A stretch of DNA of 64,000 bases from Tenrec ecaudatus (lineage: Eukaryota > Chordata > Mammalia > Afrosoricida > Tenrecidae), in assembly GCF_050624435.1 (NCBI RefSeq), contig NC_134536.1:9118758-9182757 (forward strand), given 5' to 3'. The notes under the pieces were generated by a model. The model was not told the DNA's origin. It made no database searches and saw only the letters and a program-made list of their open reading frames with translations. The stretch's first letter is position 1. Each line of letters opens with the position of its first letter. The position numbers and the translations under genes were made by a program. Shown in pieces: positions 41,101 to 43,921 of this stretch.

Positions 41101-43736
41101 CCCCCCGGGAAGAGACTTGGCACCCACATCCCTGGGCCCCAACAGTGGCTGTGTGACCTCCAGAGCTCAGCGAGCCTCTCTGTGCAGTGAGTCTCATCGA
41201 CGTCAAGGCACAGCTGACCTAGCTGCCTGGCACGGAGTTGGAGGCAGCTGCTTTCTCGCTGGGCTGGTCCCTTTGTGCCCAGAGGGGGTCTGAACAGTCA
41301 GTCAGAGGGGACAATGAGGAAAAAGGGTTCGATTTCAACAGGCAGAGATGGGAAATTAGAGGCTGCCTGGCAAAATGATTGCTTTGTCATGCTCTGGCAG
41401 GACAGGACGGTGCAGGGCTAGGCAATGCTCCTTTCTGTCGTGCATCTGGCCCATACGGGTGGCAGCCGACTCCATGGCACCGAACAACAAGGCCATCTTA
41501 TGTCTGCTGCACACTCCGACCCCGAGTTCTCTCCAGCAACGGCTGTGGCGCAAAGGGACAGGACATAGAGGGAGTCACTAACCAGAAGAACTCTTTTCGG
41601 CCAAATGTCCTTGTTACCTACTTTTAGAAAAGAAGACTGGTGGTGCAGCAGTGAAGCTAGTGGCTGCCAGTGGAAAGCATGGTGGCTGGAAACAGCCGAA
41701 ACTCCAAAAGCCAAGCCTGCTGCCTCTCTCTAAGTGGAACCCGGCTCTCAGCGACCATGCGGGACAGAGGAGAACTGCCCCTGTGGGTTTCTGAGATGGG
41801 AACTCTCTACAGGAGTCGAAAGCCTCATCTGTCTCCCACAGAGCAACTGGTGGTTTCAAACTGCTGACCTTGTGGCTAGCAGCCCAGCGCGTTCCCACTA
41901 CACCATAGCATAGGAAACCTGGTGAGGAGGTTCTACGCTGACACACGGGCCCATAGCAAGTTGGAATTGACTCGATGGCACCAAACAACCCACTTCTAGA
42001 GGGGAGGAGGCAACTGTGGCAACAACGCCCATCCGAAGCCTCCCCAACCCCGGCCTCAGGCCAGCCCTTCGTAGACGGCGTTTCTGAGACTGGACGCAGA
42101 CGCCTCTGCTTTCTCCCCAAGAGCAGCTGAGAGGTTTGAACTGTCAACCATGCCGTGTAGCCCAACACCAACACCTAACCCACAGCGCCACCAGTGCTCC
42201 TGGACATCAGACAACCCAGACCAAACTCAATGCCACTGAGTTGATGCCGACTCACAGCCGCCCTGTAGGACAGGGGTTCGGGGCGGGGGGTGGGGGGCTG
42301 TCCAAGACCGTCACTCTTTTCTGGGTCGTCTTTCTCCCGGAGCAGCTGGTGGTTTCAAACTGCCGACCTTTCAGTTAGCAGCCCAATGCATTACCACTAG
42401 GCCACCAGGCCTCCGATAATGCCTCTATCCTCTAAAATTCCACTTTGAGGGTGGGGGCTGATAATCCACCTGGAGTCACCTCCAGTCCCGGAGGCCACCT
42501 CCTTTAGAGGGCTGATCTAGTTAGGAGAATCGGCTGAGTATGTGCACGTGGGGCGCTTAGGACGAGCAAGGAAGGCTTGAGAAGGCCCTCATTCCTCGGG
42601 CATCTGGTAGGTCCCAAATTGTACATGGCAAGTGTACTTTGGGGGTGCAGGCTGCAGAGAGCTCTGTCCTTAGAAACTAAACAAAACTGAAGACTGTAGC
42701 CCCTGCAGGTGTTGGCGGCTGGGACAGAGGAACCACCTGCAGGCTGCAAGCTGGGGCCGGGCAGCTAGCAGGTGCCCTTTTTCCAGGCTGGGTGCTGCCA
42801 ACTCGGAGAGGGACAGGAAGGTGCTCCGGCTGCAGGCCCAGGAACCGGCTGAGCAGGTCCACTCTCCTGGAGGCAGTGGGGAACAAACAGAGCCGTGGCT
42901 TACAGGCACTCGCTGTCTCTCTCTGCCTTCACCCCAGACCTTCTCCCTGAGAGTCTAGAAGCTTCCCTTGAGTCAGTCCCACAAAGTAGGCAGACACACA
43001 GCAAGTTTATCACCCAACGGCCCCATTTTACCTGCACATGAAGAATGTTGAGCAAGCCGGCGATTGGATACACATCTCTTTGCCACCATGCAAACAATGG
43101 TCTTACTAAGCCCTGTCCCGGACAGAGGGATGTTCTTTACCTTTCGGCTGCAATTTCAGAAGCAAAGCTACTACTAGCAAAGGCGCCTGGCAGTGTAGTA
43201 GCTAAGCGCTTGGCTGCTGCCCCAAAGGCTGTTGGCTTGAACCCAGCCAAGAACTGTGCAGAAAGCCCTGGCAATCTGCTTCCACTGCGGGGAGAGCCCG
43301 TGCCCCCAAAGGCAGGCTCTGCTCTGCCTCCCGGAGCAGGGATTCACTCCACAGCACACAGCAGCAGCCAGTTACCAACACACACTAATTAGTTTACCCA
43401 CACACACTAATCCTTATATTGAGCCTTGGAATATATTTTGTTGTTGAGTAGCTGAAAATAAAAGGCATCATTTTAAATGAATAAGAAATTTCCCCTTTTC
43501 CTGGGGAAAGAGTAAAACTATCATCCATCCAAGGTCCCCTGGGGATCTCTCAGGTCCCGAGATCCTAATGAGCCAAGCAGTCAAAGCCAAACCCCCAAAA
43601 CCAGCCCCTGTCTGGTGACAGCATACCTTATCCTCTCCTCCTCCATGATCTGGACCTCCCGGTCCCGGTACAGGACTTGGAGAATGGCCTCCTGCTCCAG
43701 CTCCTTAAGGGCACTCAGATTTAAGTCTTGGGTCAT
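3773..43736 (-). CDS. SYTL3: SYTL3 (synaptotagmin-like 3 / Slp3), partial, 8 coding exons
   Basis: Joined coding segments in transcript order are 43736-43627, 41036-40818, 29208-29144, 19877-19826, 18453-18387, 15194-15116, 12270-12152 and 3904-3773: 843 bases, 281 codons, no internal stop. Every junction is GT-AG and phases match (2,2,1,2,0,1,0,0). The product starts MTQDLNLSALKELEQEAILQ, then an eight-cysteine zinc finger (residues 63-106) and the SGQWFF motif (116-121). This is the Slp homology domain, which in the Slp family binds GTP-loaded Rab27 on secretory vesicles and lysosome-related organelles. Residues 133-281 form a Ser/Pro-rich linker, where QNDMTSDKHLLATG and VSSPDILQ are distinctive of SYTL3 over its paralogues. 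The two C-terminal C2 domains, which mediate phospholipid binding, are absent, so the gene must run past base 1. Seen: exons, phases and motifs. Known: family role. Inferred: function in this animal. Confidence 0.94.
4392..4640 (+). mobile_element. RTE-clade LINE fragment (reverse transcriptase region)
   Basis: GTCAGGATCAGAAGAAGGCT, TGCAGGTGACACAACCCTGC and TTGTCTTGCGCAGATCC align with the region just around the YADD box of the longer copy at 50485-52412. Frames are broken by indels. Confidence 0.75.
4890..5010 (+). repeat. AfroSINE tail fragments
   Basis: GCTTGGAAACCCACAGGGGC, CTGCTCTGTCCTCTAGGATC, ACTTGATGGC, and a second tail ending GAACTTGATGGCAGTGAGTT. The head is missing. Confidence 0.6.
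5397..5560 (+). repeat. AfroSINE
   Basis: GGAGCCCTGGTGGCGCTGTG head, CAAACCCATCAGCCTC, then a shortened body and TTGACTTGATGGC-like tail. Confidence 0.9.
5581..5725 (+). repeat. AfroSINE
   Basis: GAGTCCCCATGGCACAGCAG head, TGGGCTGCTAACCACAGG, GTAAAGATGAAGCAGTTC. Follows the previous copy head to tail in the same orientation. Confidence 0.85.
5726..6636. other. Intronic stretch, nothing recognised
   Basis: SYTL3 intron 7. A T-rich patch lies near 5890. A 175-codon minus-strand open frame (5931-6458) shows no domain I know and no supporting splice structure. Confidence 0.5.
6637..6735 (+). repeat. AfroSINE head fragment
   Basis: GGGGGCACAGCAGGTACATG, TTGTTAACCAAAAGGTTGGC, CAACCCACCAGCC. Beyond this the match fades. 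Confidence 0.7.
7105..7195 (-). repeat. RTE/AfroSINE-type tail, reverse orientation
   Basis: GTTGTTGTTGTTGGGTGCCG, CATAGCAACCCTATGTG. Reverse of the shared RTE/AfroSINE 3' tail with its short repeat. It abuts the plus-strand RTE copy starting at 7205. Confidence 0.65.
7654..8499 (+). mobile_element. L1 3' end inserted into the RTE copy, with TSD
   Basis: Begins AAAGCTGATGGTGCCTGGCT, includes GGGGTCTTAAAGGCTTGAAG, and ends GAGCCCCTAATAAAATGATT with an A-rich AAAGAAAGAAAGAAA tail. Flanked by AAATGAAAAGGGCA (7640-7653) and AAACGAAAAGGGCA (8500-8513), a 14-bp duplication with one mismatch. The RTE reads straight through once this is removed. It is 5' truncated and non-coding. Confidence 0.93.
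9071..9267 (+). repeat. AfroSINE inserted into the RTE copy, with TSD
   Basis: AGGAGCCCTGGTGGCAGAGG head, TCGAACCCACCAGCTGCTCA, tail GTCAGAATTGACTTGATGGC. Flanked by GGAAGAGA at 9063-9070 and 9268-9275. The RTE reading resumes after it. Confidence 0.93.
9583..9760 (+). repeat. AfroSINE, full length
   Basis: TTGGGCTGCTAGCCGAAAAG, TTCAAACCCACCAGCCACTC, GTAAAGATGTGCAGTCTTGG, tail TGACTTGATGGCACCTAACA. The CACCTAACAACG ending is the RTE-type tail. Confidence 0.88.
9761..10394. other. Intronic stretch with a short GCA run
   Basis: SYTL3 intron 7. Holds six GCA units at 10018-10035. Otherwise I see nothing that can be named. Confidence 0.5.
10395..10762 (+). mobile_element. RTE-clade LINE, 3' end fragment
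   Basis: CTGGAGAAGGACATCCTGCT, GGATGGACACAGTGGCTGCA, GAGGATGGCGCCCGACAGGG, and tail AGGGTCACTATGAGTCGGAC. Matches the last 300-400 bases of the longer RTE copies. Confidence 0.88.
10763..11402. other. Intronic stretch, nothing recognised
   Basis: SYTL3 intron 7, GC-rich single-copy-looking sequence. Overlapping frames on both strands (up to 217 codons from 10628) begin in RTE debris and have no domain. Confidence 0.5.
11403..11588 (+). repeat. AfroSINE
   Basis: TTGGGCTGCTGACGGCAAAG, TTCAAACCCACCAGCCCCTC, a C-rich insertion near 11525, then GCTCTGTCCTAGAGTGGCTG. Confidence 0.82.
11850..12055 (-). repeat. AfroSINE close to the exon 7 donor
   Basis: CAAACTCACTGGCCACAAGC tail side to CTACCAGGGCTCC head. 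Its head ends 97 bases from the SYTL3 exon 7 donor, in the same orientation as the gene. Confidence 0.92.
12152..12270 (-). CDS. SYTL3: SYTL3 coding exon 7
   Basis: 119 bases, acceptor TGTTTTCCAG|AG and donor AGG|GTACCC. It completes K198 and encodes residues 199-237, including LSKSQNDMTSDKHLLATG, a stretch I recognise as SYTL3, then an Arg-rich segment and ERRSLSDTAINVTSR. The donor matches the consensus only at GTA, the weakest of the eight. If unspliced, the frame stays open for about 38 codons and ends inside the SINE whose edge is 97 bases away (11850-12055). The ERRSLSD stretch looks like a basophilic kinase site (inference). Confidence 0.93.
12271..15115. other. SYTL3 intron 6, repeat-poor
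   Basis: 2.8 kb between exons 6 and 7. GC-rich, with long but meaningless open frames on both strands. Visible items: a degraded reverse SINE-like piece near 13771-13890, a (GA)n tract at 14314-14334, and a G-run cluster at 14988-15009. No exon-like sequence with family similarity. Confidence 0.6.
14314..14334. repeat. (GA)n microsatellite
   Basis: About ten uninterrupted AG units. Confidence 0.95.
15116..15194 (-). CDS. SYTL3: SYTL3 coding exon 6
   Basis: 79 bases, acceptor CTGTTTTAG|GTACAG and donor AAAA|GTAAGT. It encodes residues 172-197 (GQFKGFNKSVENLFLSVTTH lies inside it) plus one base of K198. A second AG six bases in (GTACAG|AAT) would also keep the frame, dropping two residues. 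The first AG fits the family better. The intron just upstream in the transcript is a 750-base CA-rich tract (TG-rich on the + strand, about 15290-16045). Confidence 0.93.
15290..16045. repeat. TG-rich degenerate tract / minisatellite
   Basis: About 750 bases of variants such as GTGTGCAGGTGTGGGTG, repeated with drift. One variant, GGTGTAGGTGTGGTGTGTGC, occurs twice near 15898 and 15990. CA-rich in the SYTL3 transcript, ending about 100 bases upstream of the exon 6 acceptor. It creates spurious open frames on both strands. Confidence 0.92.
16046..16434. other. Intronic stretch, nothing recognised
   Basis: SYTL3 intron 5. AT-richer than its surroundings and without a repeat I can name. Confidence 0.5.
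16435..16651. repeat. (CATC)n/(CCAT)n tetranucleotide tract
   Basis: Imperfect CCATCCATCCACC units over about 215 bases. It gives rise to a false Pro/His/Ser-rich open frame. Confidence 0.93.
16657..17178 (+). repeat. Unnamed ~500-bp interspersed repeat, subfamily a
   Basis: Starts TTTTGTGTCAACTGGGCTGG and ends AGAGAACCCAGCCTAACACG. The same start and end wording recurs at 46290-46845 and, in decayed form, at 23900-24300. No coding capacity. I cannot assign it to a named family. Confidence 0.7.
17179..18386. other. Intronic stretch with a local echo
   Basis: SYTL3 intron 5. CACAGTTCTGGAGGCTCCAG (17555-17580 area) looks like an old mammalian repeat. CTCTAATTCAGG, then a CTCTGTTCTCT run, occurs at about 17730 and again at about 18224, suggesting a decayed local duplication. 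Confidence 0.45.
18387..18453 (-). CDS. SYTL3: SYTL3 coding exon 5 (proline-rich linker)
   Basis: 67 bases, acceptor CCCTTGGCAG|C and donor GGG|GTAAGG. It completes S149 and encodes residues 150-171, beginning KISVVPPTPPPHSENQ and then a Cys/Ser-rich end. The proline stretch sits just after the Rab-binding region. Phase is 2 in and 0 out. In the transcript a (GT)n(GA)n block lies 60-125 bases upstream of the acceptor (18513-18578 on the + strand). Confidence 0.92.
18513..18578. repeat. (TC)n(AC)n compound microsatellite
   Basis: TC units 18513-18530, then AC units to 18578. It lies 60-125 bases upstream of the SYTL3 exon 5 acceptor, where the transcript reads (GT)n(GA)n. Confidence 0.97.
18700..18918 (+). 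repeat. AfroSINE, full length
   Basis: CAGCCCTGGTGGTGTAATGG head, CTTTGTTTGGTTTGG end. The GTTTGGTTTGG 3' terminus is preserved here. Confidence 0.9.
18958..19060 (-). mobile_element. L1 3' end, reverse orientation
   Basis: TTTTAAAAAAATCATTTCAT, then TGGGGGCTCTTAC. This is the reverse of the AGAGCCCCCAATAAAATGATT end shared by the other L1 copies here. Confidence 0.75.
19061..19570. other. Intronic stretch, nothing recognised
   Basis: SYTL3 intron 4. GC-rich, without recognisable repeats or exons. Confidence 0.5.
19571..19655 (+). mobile_element. RTE-clade LINE, terminal fragment
   Basis: GGCACAGGACAACGGCGAGG, CTTCGTTCCGTTGTGCACAG, TGTCGCTATGGTCCG: only the last ~85 bases of the element. 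Confidence 0.65.
19826..19877 (-). CDS. SYTL3: SYTL3 coding exon 4 (short linker exon)
   Basis: 52 bases between a strong pyrimidine-rich acceptor (TATCTCTTCCAG|GC) and donor AG|GTGAGG. It completes G132 (G|GC), encodes residues 133-148 (KQETAGAKLLQSYQKL) and gives two bases of S149. It is too short to recognise alone. The call rests on exact phase fit (1 in, 2 out) and on LLQSYQKL followed by SKISVVPPTPPP across the next junction, a run I recognise from SYTL3. Confidence 0.9.
19878..20499. other. Intronic stretch, nothing recognised
   Basis: SYTL3 intron 3, directly upstream of exon 4. AT-rich towards 20200-20420. Confidence 0.5.
20500..20672 (+). mobile_element. RTE-clade LINE, 3' end fragment
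   Basis: GAGGAGAAGGACCTTCCACG, GTGGATCGGCACAGGGGCTG, GGGCCGAGCAGTGCCTTGTT. Decayed but collinear with the RTE end. Confidence 0.75.
20775..21568 (+). mobile_element. L1 3' UTR fragment
   Basis: GTGGTGCCTGGCTATCAGAT, GTGTCTGGGGTCTGAAAGGC and CATGGAAGAAGCACACC match the copies at 7654 and 61960. The 3' half differs from them, including the G-run at 21347-21359, so this may be another subfamily. Confidence 0.75.
21570..22317. other. Intronic stretch with an (AC)n tract
   Basis: SYTL3 intron 3. Holds (AC)n at 21862-21906. Otherwise nothing I can name. Confidence 0.55.
21862..21906. repeat. (AC)n microsatellite
   Basis: Twenty-two uninterrupted AC units. Confidence 0.97.
22318..22822 (-). mobile_element. 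RTE-clade LINE, reverse-transcriptase C-terminal region
   Basis: Reads on the minus strand as the post-YADD part: LKPLVRKIKDLGFRYGLQLS, then VKQTQALTTGP in one frame. The 3' terminus is missing. The frame breaks several times. Confidence 0.85.
23088..23265 (-). repeat. AfroSINE
   Basis: CATTTGGACTCACGGCGACC tail side, GGGTTCAAACTGCTGAACTG, head end eroded (CCGCCTAGTCC). Confidence 0.85.
23266..23345 (-). mobile_element. RTE-clade LINE 5' segment, inverted against its neighbour
   Basis: TTAGTCTGGAGGCTCTGCTG and CCTGTTCACTTTGAGTG are the reverse of the 5' region seen forward at 7240-7310. It directly abuts a forward RTE 3' part at 23346. Confidence 0.75.
23346..23848 (+). mobile_element. RTE-clade LINE, 3' half
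   Basis: GGCATTTTCAATGGCCTTAT, ATGTGCATGTGACAGTTGGA, GGCAAGGATGGTGAGACTGC, ending GTTCTGTTGTGCACAGGGGC. Translates in part as RARRRIDSFELQCWRRILKV, the C-terminal block of RTE ORFs. Confidence 0.88.
23900..24300 (+). repeat. Unnamed interspersed repeat, subfamily a, decayed
   Basis: TCGGTCCAGCTGGGCCTGGT start and CAGACAACCCAGCCTGACAC end, as in 16657-17178. Confidence 0.5.
24301..24712. other. Intronic stretch, nothing recognised
   Basis: SYTL3 intron 3. No repeat or exon that I can identify. Confidence 0.5.
24713..24878 (+). repeat. AfroSINE
   Basis: GGAGCCTCAGTGGCTCAGTG head, TGTTGGGCTGCTAACAGC, CTCAGAGACTCACAGGGGCG. The first of two copies in a row. Confidence 0.9.
24899..25055 (+). repeat. 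AfroSINE
   Basis: GCCTTGGCCTAGCGGACTGT head variant, GAGCCCACCAGCAGCTC, AGTCTTGGAAACCCAATGAA. Confidence 0.75.
25105..25180 (-). repeat. AfroSINE tail fragment
   Basis: AATTCACTGCCATTGATTCT, GGCTCATAGTGACCCTACAT. Tail only. Confidence 0.65.
25311..25465 (+). repeat. AfroSINE
   Basis: GCTTAAGCGCTGGACTACTG, AAAGGTTGGTGGTTCAGACC, tail GACGCGATGGCACCGAACAG. Confidence 0.78.
25466..26357. other. Intronic stretch, nothing recognised
   Basis: SYTL3 intron 3. Overlapping open frames on both strands at 26052-26444 carry no known domain and no splice support. Confidence 0.5.
26358..26556 (-). repeat. AfroSINE with a G-rich insertion
   Basis: CCGACTGCCACTCAATCCAT tail side, CCTACAGGACCGAGCAGAGC, GTTAGCAGCTGAGCTTTG head side. 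A G-rich block at 26477-26500 sits within it. Confidence 0.82.
26602..26634. repeat. AT-rich (TATA)n tract
   Basis: GATATATATATACACATATA and similar units. In the intron, so not a promoter TATA box. Confidence 0.85.
26722..26790 (-). mobile_element. L1 3' end, reverse orientation
   Basis: TTTAAGTCATTTTATTGGGG, then GCTGTTACC, the reverse of the L1 terminus. Confidence 0.65.
26870..26985 (+). repeat. AfroSINE 3' fragment
   Basis: GGCAGTTCCGCTCTGTCCCC, GTGTCAGACTCACTGAGATG, GATGGCACCCAGTGACAACA. Confidence 0.6.
26986..27724. other. Intronic stretch, nothing recognised
   Basis: SYTL3 intron 3. T-rich around 27220-27300, TTCTAGAA motifs near 27543 and 27648, otherwise featureless. Confidence 0.5.
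27725..27840 (+). repeat. AfroSINE 3' half
   Basis: AGTCTCAGAAACCACGGGGC, AGTTCTACCCTGTCCTGTGG, GACTCGGTGGCAGTGGGTTT. A clean tail with no head. Confidence 0.85.
27841..29076. other. Intronic stretch with a CA-rich patch
   Basis: SYTL3 intron 3, downstream of exon 3 in the transcript. Holds an imperfect CA-rich run at about 28005-28092. No other element recognised. Confidence 0.55.
29077..29107. repeat. (TG)n microsatellite beside the exon 3 donor
   Basis: Thirty-one bases of TG. In the SYTL3 transcript it reads (CA)n, beginning 36 bases after the exon 3 donor. Confidence 0.97.
29144..29208 (-). CDS. SYTL3: SYTL3 coding exon 3 (SHD2, SGxWF motif)
   Basis: 65 bases, acceptor TTGCTTTTCAG|A and donor AAG|GTAAGT. 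It completes R110 and encodes residues 111-131 plus the first base of G132. The peptide NVKIKSGQWFFEERAKKFP contains the SGxWF[FY]E signature of the second Slp homology helix, the main Rab27 contact in the family. It lies 11.6 kb from exon 2 and 9.3 kb from exon 4. A (TG)n tract on the + strand, (CA)n in the transcript, begins 36 bases into the downstream intron. Confidence 0.95.
29209..30354. other. Intronic stretch, nothing recognised
   Basis: SYTL3 intron 2, just upstream of exon 3. GC-rich with overlapping open frames (up to 120 codons) and no recognisable domain. Part of 29470-29560 may be eroded SINE. Confidence 0.5.
30355..30530 (+). repeat. AfroSINE, second subfamily
   Basis: GACAGCTAACCTCAAGGTTG, GAGGTTCGAGGCTACC, GGTGCCTGGTGATCTGCCTC, end TTGGGTGTCGACTGG. 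Confidence 0.8.
30962..31290 (-). mobile_element. RTE-clade LINE, reverse: 3' tail joined to 5' region
   Basis: 30962-31150 is the reverse 3' tail (TGCCACCGAGTCAGTTCTAA, CGCACAATTGTTATCAGGTC). 31165-31290 is the reverse 5' region (TAGTCTGTTCTTAGTCTGGA, CTGACAGACGAGGGGTGG). The middle of the element is absent, so this is an internally deleted copy or two insertions. Confidence 0.78.
31583..31690 (-). repeat. AfroSINE head fragment
   Basis: GCAGCTGGGGGTTTGAAGCA, GGCCAGTAGCCCAGTGCTTC. Head end eroded. Confidence 0.75.
31691..32111. other. Intronic stretch, nothing recognised
   Basis: SYTL3 intron 2. No repeat or exon that I can name. Confidence 0.5.
32112..32302 (-). repeat. AfroSINE, full length
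   Basis: GTGCCAACTCATAGTGACCC tail, CGGCTGGTGGATCCGAACTG, TATGCCACCAGGGCTCCTGG head. Confidence 0.93.
32303..32782. other. Intronic stretch, nothing recognised
   Basis: SYTL3 intron 2. AT-rich part 32400-32560 reads AATTTTAATATGCACCCC and similar. I cannot assign it. Confidence 0.5.
32783..32947 (+). repeat. AfroSINE, head eroded
   Basis: Clear from GTAAAGAGTGACAGGCTCAG to the tail TTGACTCAGTGGCAGGGAGT. Forms an inverted pair with the next copy. Confidence 0.85.
32968..33172 (-). repeat. AfroSINE, full length
   Basis: GCCATTGAGTCACTGCTGAC tail, GGTGGTTTTGAACTTCCG, TACACCACCAGGGCTT head. Only 20 bases separate it from the + copy at 32783-32947. Confidence 0.92.
33458..33632 (-). repeat. AfroSINE
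   Basis: GATTCCAGTTCACAGTGACC tail, GCTGAACCTGAAGTTGGCAG, TATGCCACCAGGACTC head. Confidence 0.9.
33700..34190 (+). repeat. Unnamed ~450-bp interspersed repeat, subfamily b
   Basis: Starts TTCATGTCAACTTGATACAT, has CAGTCTGTGATCTTCCTGCA and GGACTTGATTTGGACTGGAC, ends TCTCTAGTCAACCCGGCCTA. Strong similarity in order to 37660-38155, 47060-47505 and the reverse copy 47785-48550. Confidence 0.8.
34192..34890 (-). mobile_element. RTE-clade LINE, RT C-terminal half, fairly intact
   Basis: About 115 codons are open on the minus strand from 34876 to 34532: GGRLTNNLSCADDTAALAKS, then LKHLLMKIEDCSLQCGLQLN. The catalytic YADD box reads CADD here. The 3' tail runs to 34192 (ACTGTTGCAGCCACAGTGTC). Non-functional. 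Confidence 0.9.
34891..35036 (-). repeat. LTR-like fragment (MaLR/ERVL type)
   Basis: Reverse of GGTGTCAACTTGGCTAGGCC with a decayed 5' end, ending near CAATCCATCACAGCAC. Resembles afrotherian LTR 5' ends. Assignment is tentative. Confidence 0.4.
35312..35465 (+). repeat. AfroSINE, second subfamily
   Basis: GGCACTGGACTACTGATCAT, GGTACCTTGGAAGAGGTCTG, ACCAGCCATGGAAAGCCC. Confidence 0.78.
35466..36659. other. Intronic stretch, nothing recognised
   Basis: SYTL3 intron 2. GC-rich, with several overlapping open frames (up to 198 codons on +, 160 on -). Mutual overlap, absence of domains and intronic position argue against genes. Confidence 0.55.
36660..36755 (+). repeat. MIR SINE fragment
   Basis: CTAGTCCTGACCCTGCATCT, TGGGCAAACCTATCTCTCAG, TGTAAAATGGGGAG: the conserved core and tail of a mammalian-wide MIR. 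Confidence 0.75.
36768..36932 (-). repeat. AfroSINE, second subfamily
   Basis: CCATGCCGATTCCGACTCCA tail, TCAACCTTCCAGTTAGTCGC, head eroded. Confidence 0.75.
37042..37206 (-). repeat. AfroSINE
   Basis: CCAACTCACTGCCATTGAGG tail, GCTGGTGGCTTGAACTGC, TATGCCACTAGGGCTCT head. Confidence 0.9.
37207..37659. other. Intronic stretch, nothing recognised
   Basis: SYTL3 intron 2. No repeat or exon seen. Confidence 0.5.
37660..38155 (+). repeat. Unnamed ~450-bp interspersed repeat, subfamily b
   Basis: GGATCCACAAGACTTTCCAC, CACTGGCCTGTGATCTTCCT, CATTGCATGTGCTGTGTGAG, end TTTCTCTAGTCTACCCAGAT. Confidence 0.8.
38257..38428 (+). repeat. AfroSINE, second subfamily
   Basis: ATCCCTGGGTGGTTGAGCAC head, CAGCCACTGAAAACCCTATG, body without the usual tail. 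Confidence 0.78.
38429..39558. other. Intronic stretch, nothing recognised
   Basis: SYTL3 intron 2. Single-copy-looking. A 160-codon minus-strand frame (38908-39390) has no known domain and no exon features. Confidence 0.5.
39559..39800. repeat. (AC)n tract grading into CA-rich repeats
   Basis: Pure AC at 39560-39588, then ATACACACATGC- and CACATACA-type units to about 39800. It causes false Cys/Val- and His/Thr-rich frames on the two strands. Confidence 0.93.
39801..40038. other. Intronic spacer, nothing recognised
   Basis: SYTL3 intron 2, between the CA-rich tract and a SINE. Confidence 0.4.
40039..40245 (+). repeat. AfroSINE, full length
   Basis: GGAGCCCTGACGGTGCGGTG head, GAAACCACCAGCTCTTGC, tail GTCAGAATCGACTTGCTGGC. 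Lies 570 bases from SYTL3 exon 2 on its downstream side. Confidence 0.93.
40371..40543 (-). repeat. AfroSINE
   Basis: TCAACTCTGATTCACGGAGA tail, GGTGGGTTTGAACCGCCG, head CAGAGCTCCTC. Inverted relative to the copy at 40039. Confidence 0.88.
40818..41036 (-). CDS. SYTL3: SYTL3 coding exon 2 (FYVE-like zinc finger)
   Basis: 219 bases, acceptor GTGGACAG|G and donor AG|GTAAGC, phase 2 at both ends. It completes R37 and encodes residues 38-109. Four CxxC pairs are visible: CARC (63/66), CRGC (80/83), CAEC (88/91) and CTVC (103/106), the expected ligands for two zinc ions, embedded in RGAVCRGCSHRVCAECRVFL. Slp3, Slp4 and Slp5 carry such a finger between the two SHD helices. Because the exon is symmetric, skipping it would delete the finger and keep the frame. 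It is flanked by oppositely oriented SINEs (40039-40245 + and 41733-41912 -). Confidence 0.95.
41378..41495 (+). mobile_element. RTE-clade LINE, terminal fragment
   Basis: GCAGGACAGGACGGTGCAGG, TTTCTGTCGTGCATCTGGCC, CTCCATGGCACCGAACAACA. Only the 3' end. Confidence 0.7.
41733..41912 (-). repeat. AfroSINE
   Basis: GCGGGACAGAGGAGAACTGC, GGTTTCAAACTGCTGACC, head CCCACTACACCATA. Lies upstream of exon 2 in the transcript. Confidence 0.9.
41918..41992 (+). repeat. AfroSINE tail fragment, second subfamily
   Basis: TTCTACGCTGACACACGGGC, GAATTGACTCGATGGCACCA. Confidence 0.75.
42065..42202 (-). repeat. AfroSINE, tail missing
   Basis: GGTTTGAACTGTCAACCATG, CACAGCGCCACCAGTGCTCC head. Confidence 0.88.
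42212..42416 (-). repeat. AfroSINE, full length
   Basis: CCAAACTCAATGCCACTGAG tail, a G-rich expansion at 42273-42298, CTAGGCCACCAGGCCTCC head. Confidence 0.92.
42417..43179. other. Intronic stretch, nothing recognised
   Basis: SYTL3 intron between coding exons 1 and 2. No repeat or exon seen. Confidence 0.5.
43180..43340 (+). repeat. AfroSINE
   Basis: GGCGCCTGGCAGTGTAGTAG head, CTAAGCGCTTGGCTGCTGCC, AGAAAGCCCTGGCAATCTGC, then GCTCTGCCTCCCGG. Confidence 0.82.
43627..43736 (-). CDS. SYTL3: SYTL3 coding exon 1 (start codon, SHD1 helix)
   Basis: Encodes residues 1-36 plus two bases of codon 37 (R). The ATG at 43736-43734 is in good context (GAGAAA before it, A at -3). An in-frame TGA lies 24 codons upstream at 43808-43806 with no ATG between, which supports this start. 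The peptide is a charged amphipathic helix (LSALKELEQEAILQVLYRD), the first half of the Rab27-binding Slp homology domain. The donor is AG|GTATGC. The exon continues upstream as 5' UTR. A plausible acceptor, CAGCCTTTTAG, would place its 5' edge at 43921, but this is a guess. Confidence 0.93.
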
Positions 43737-43921
43737 TTTCTCTCCTTCTCTGGGGCGCCGAGTTTCAAGTCCTCCCACAGCCACCACCGAAACTTCCTCC
43801 GGCGGTCAGCAGGCCAGGGCAGCTGGCCGAGGGCCTGAGAGGCCCCCTCTGCTCTCTGGCCTGCGACTGCCTTTCTGTTGTGTTTCTTGCTCTCTTTTTC
43901 AACTGTGTCCTTTAGCAAGAC
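43737..43921 (-). other. SYTL3: Probable SYTL3 5' UTR portion of coding exon 1
   Basis: Directly upstream of the ATG there is no coding potential in frame (TGA at 43808-43806). The nearest convincing acceptor on the minus strand is CAGCCTTTTAG ending at 43922, which would start this exon at 43921. No TATA box or CpG island is evident nearby, so the true first exon and promoter probably lie further right, within or beyond the window. The boundary is an inference from one splice-site match. Confidence 0.4.

Noticed and set aside
43737..43787. Upstream extension of the SYTL3 start (GTG at 43787)
   Set aside because: It would need a GTG start. No in-frame ATG exists before the TGA at 43808-43806, and family proteins start at the MTQDL position.
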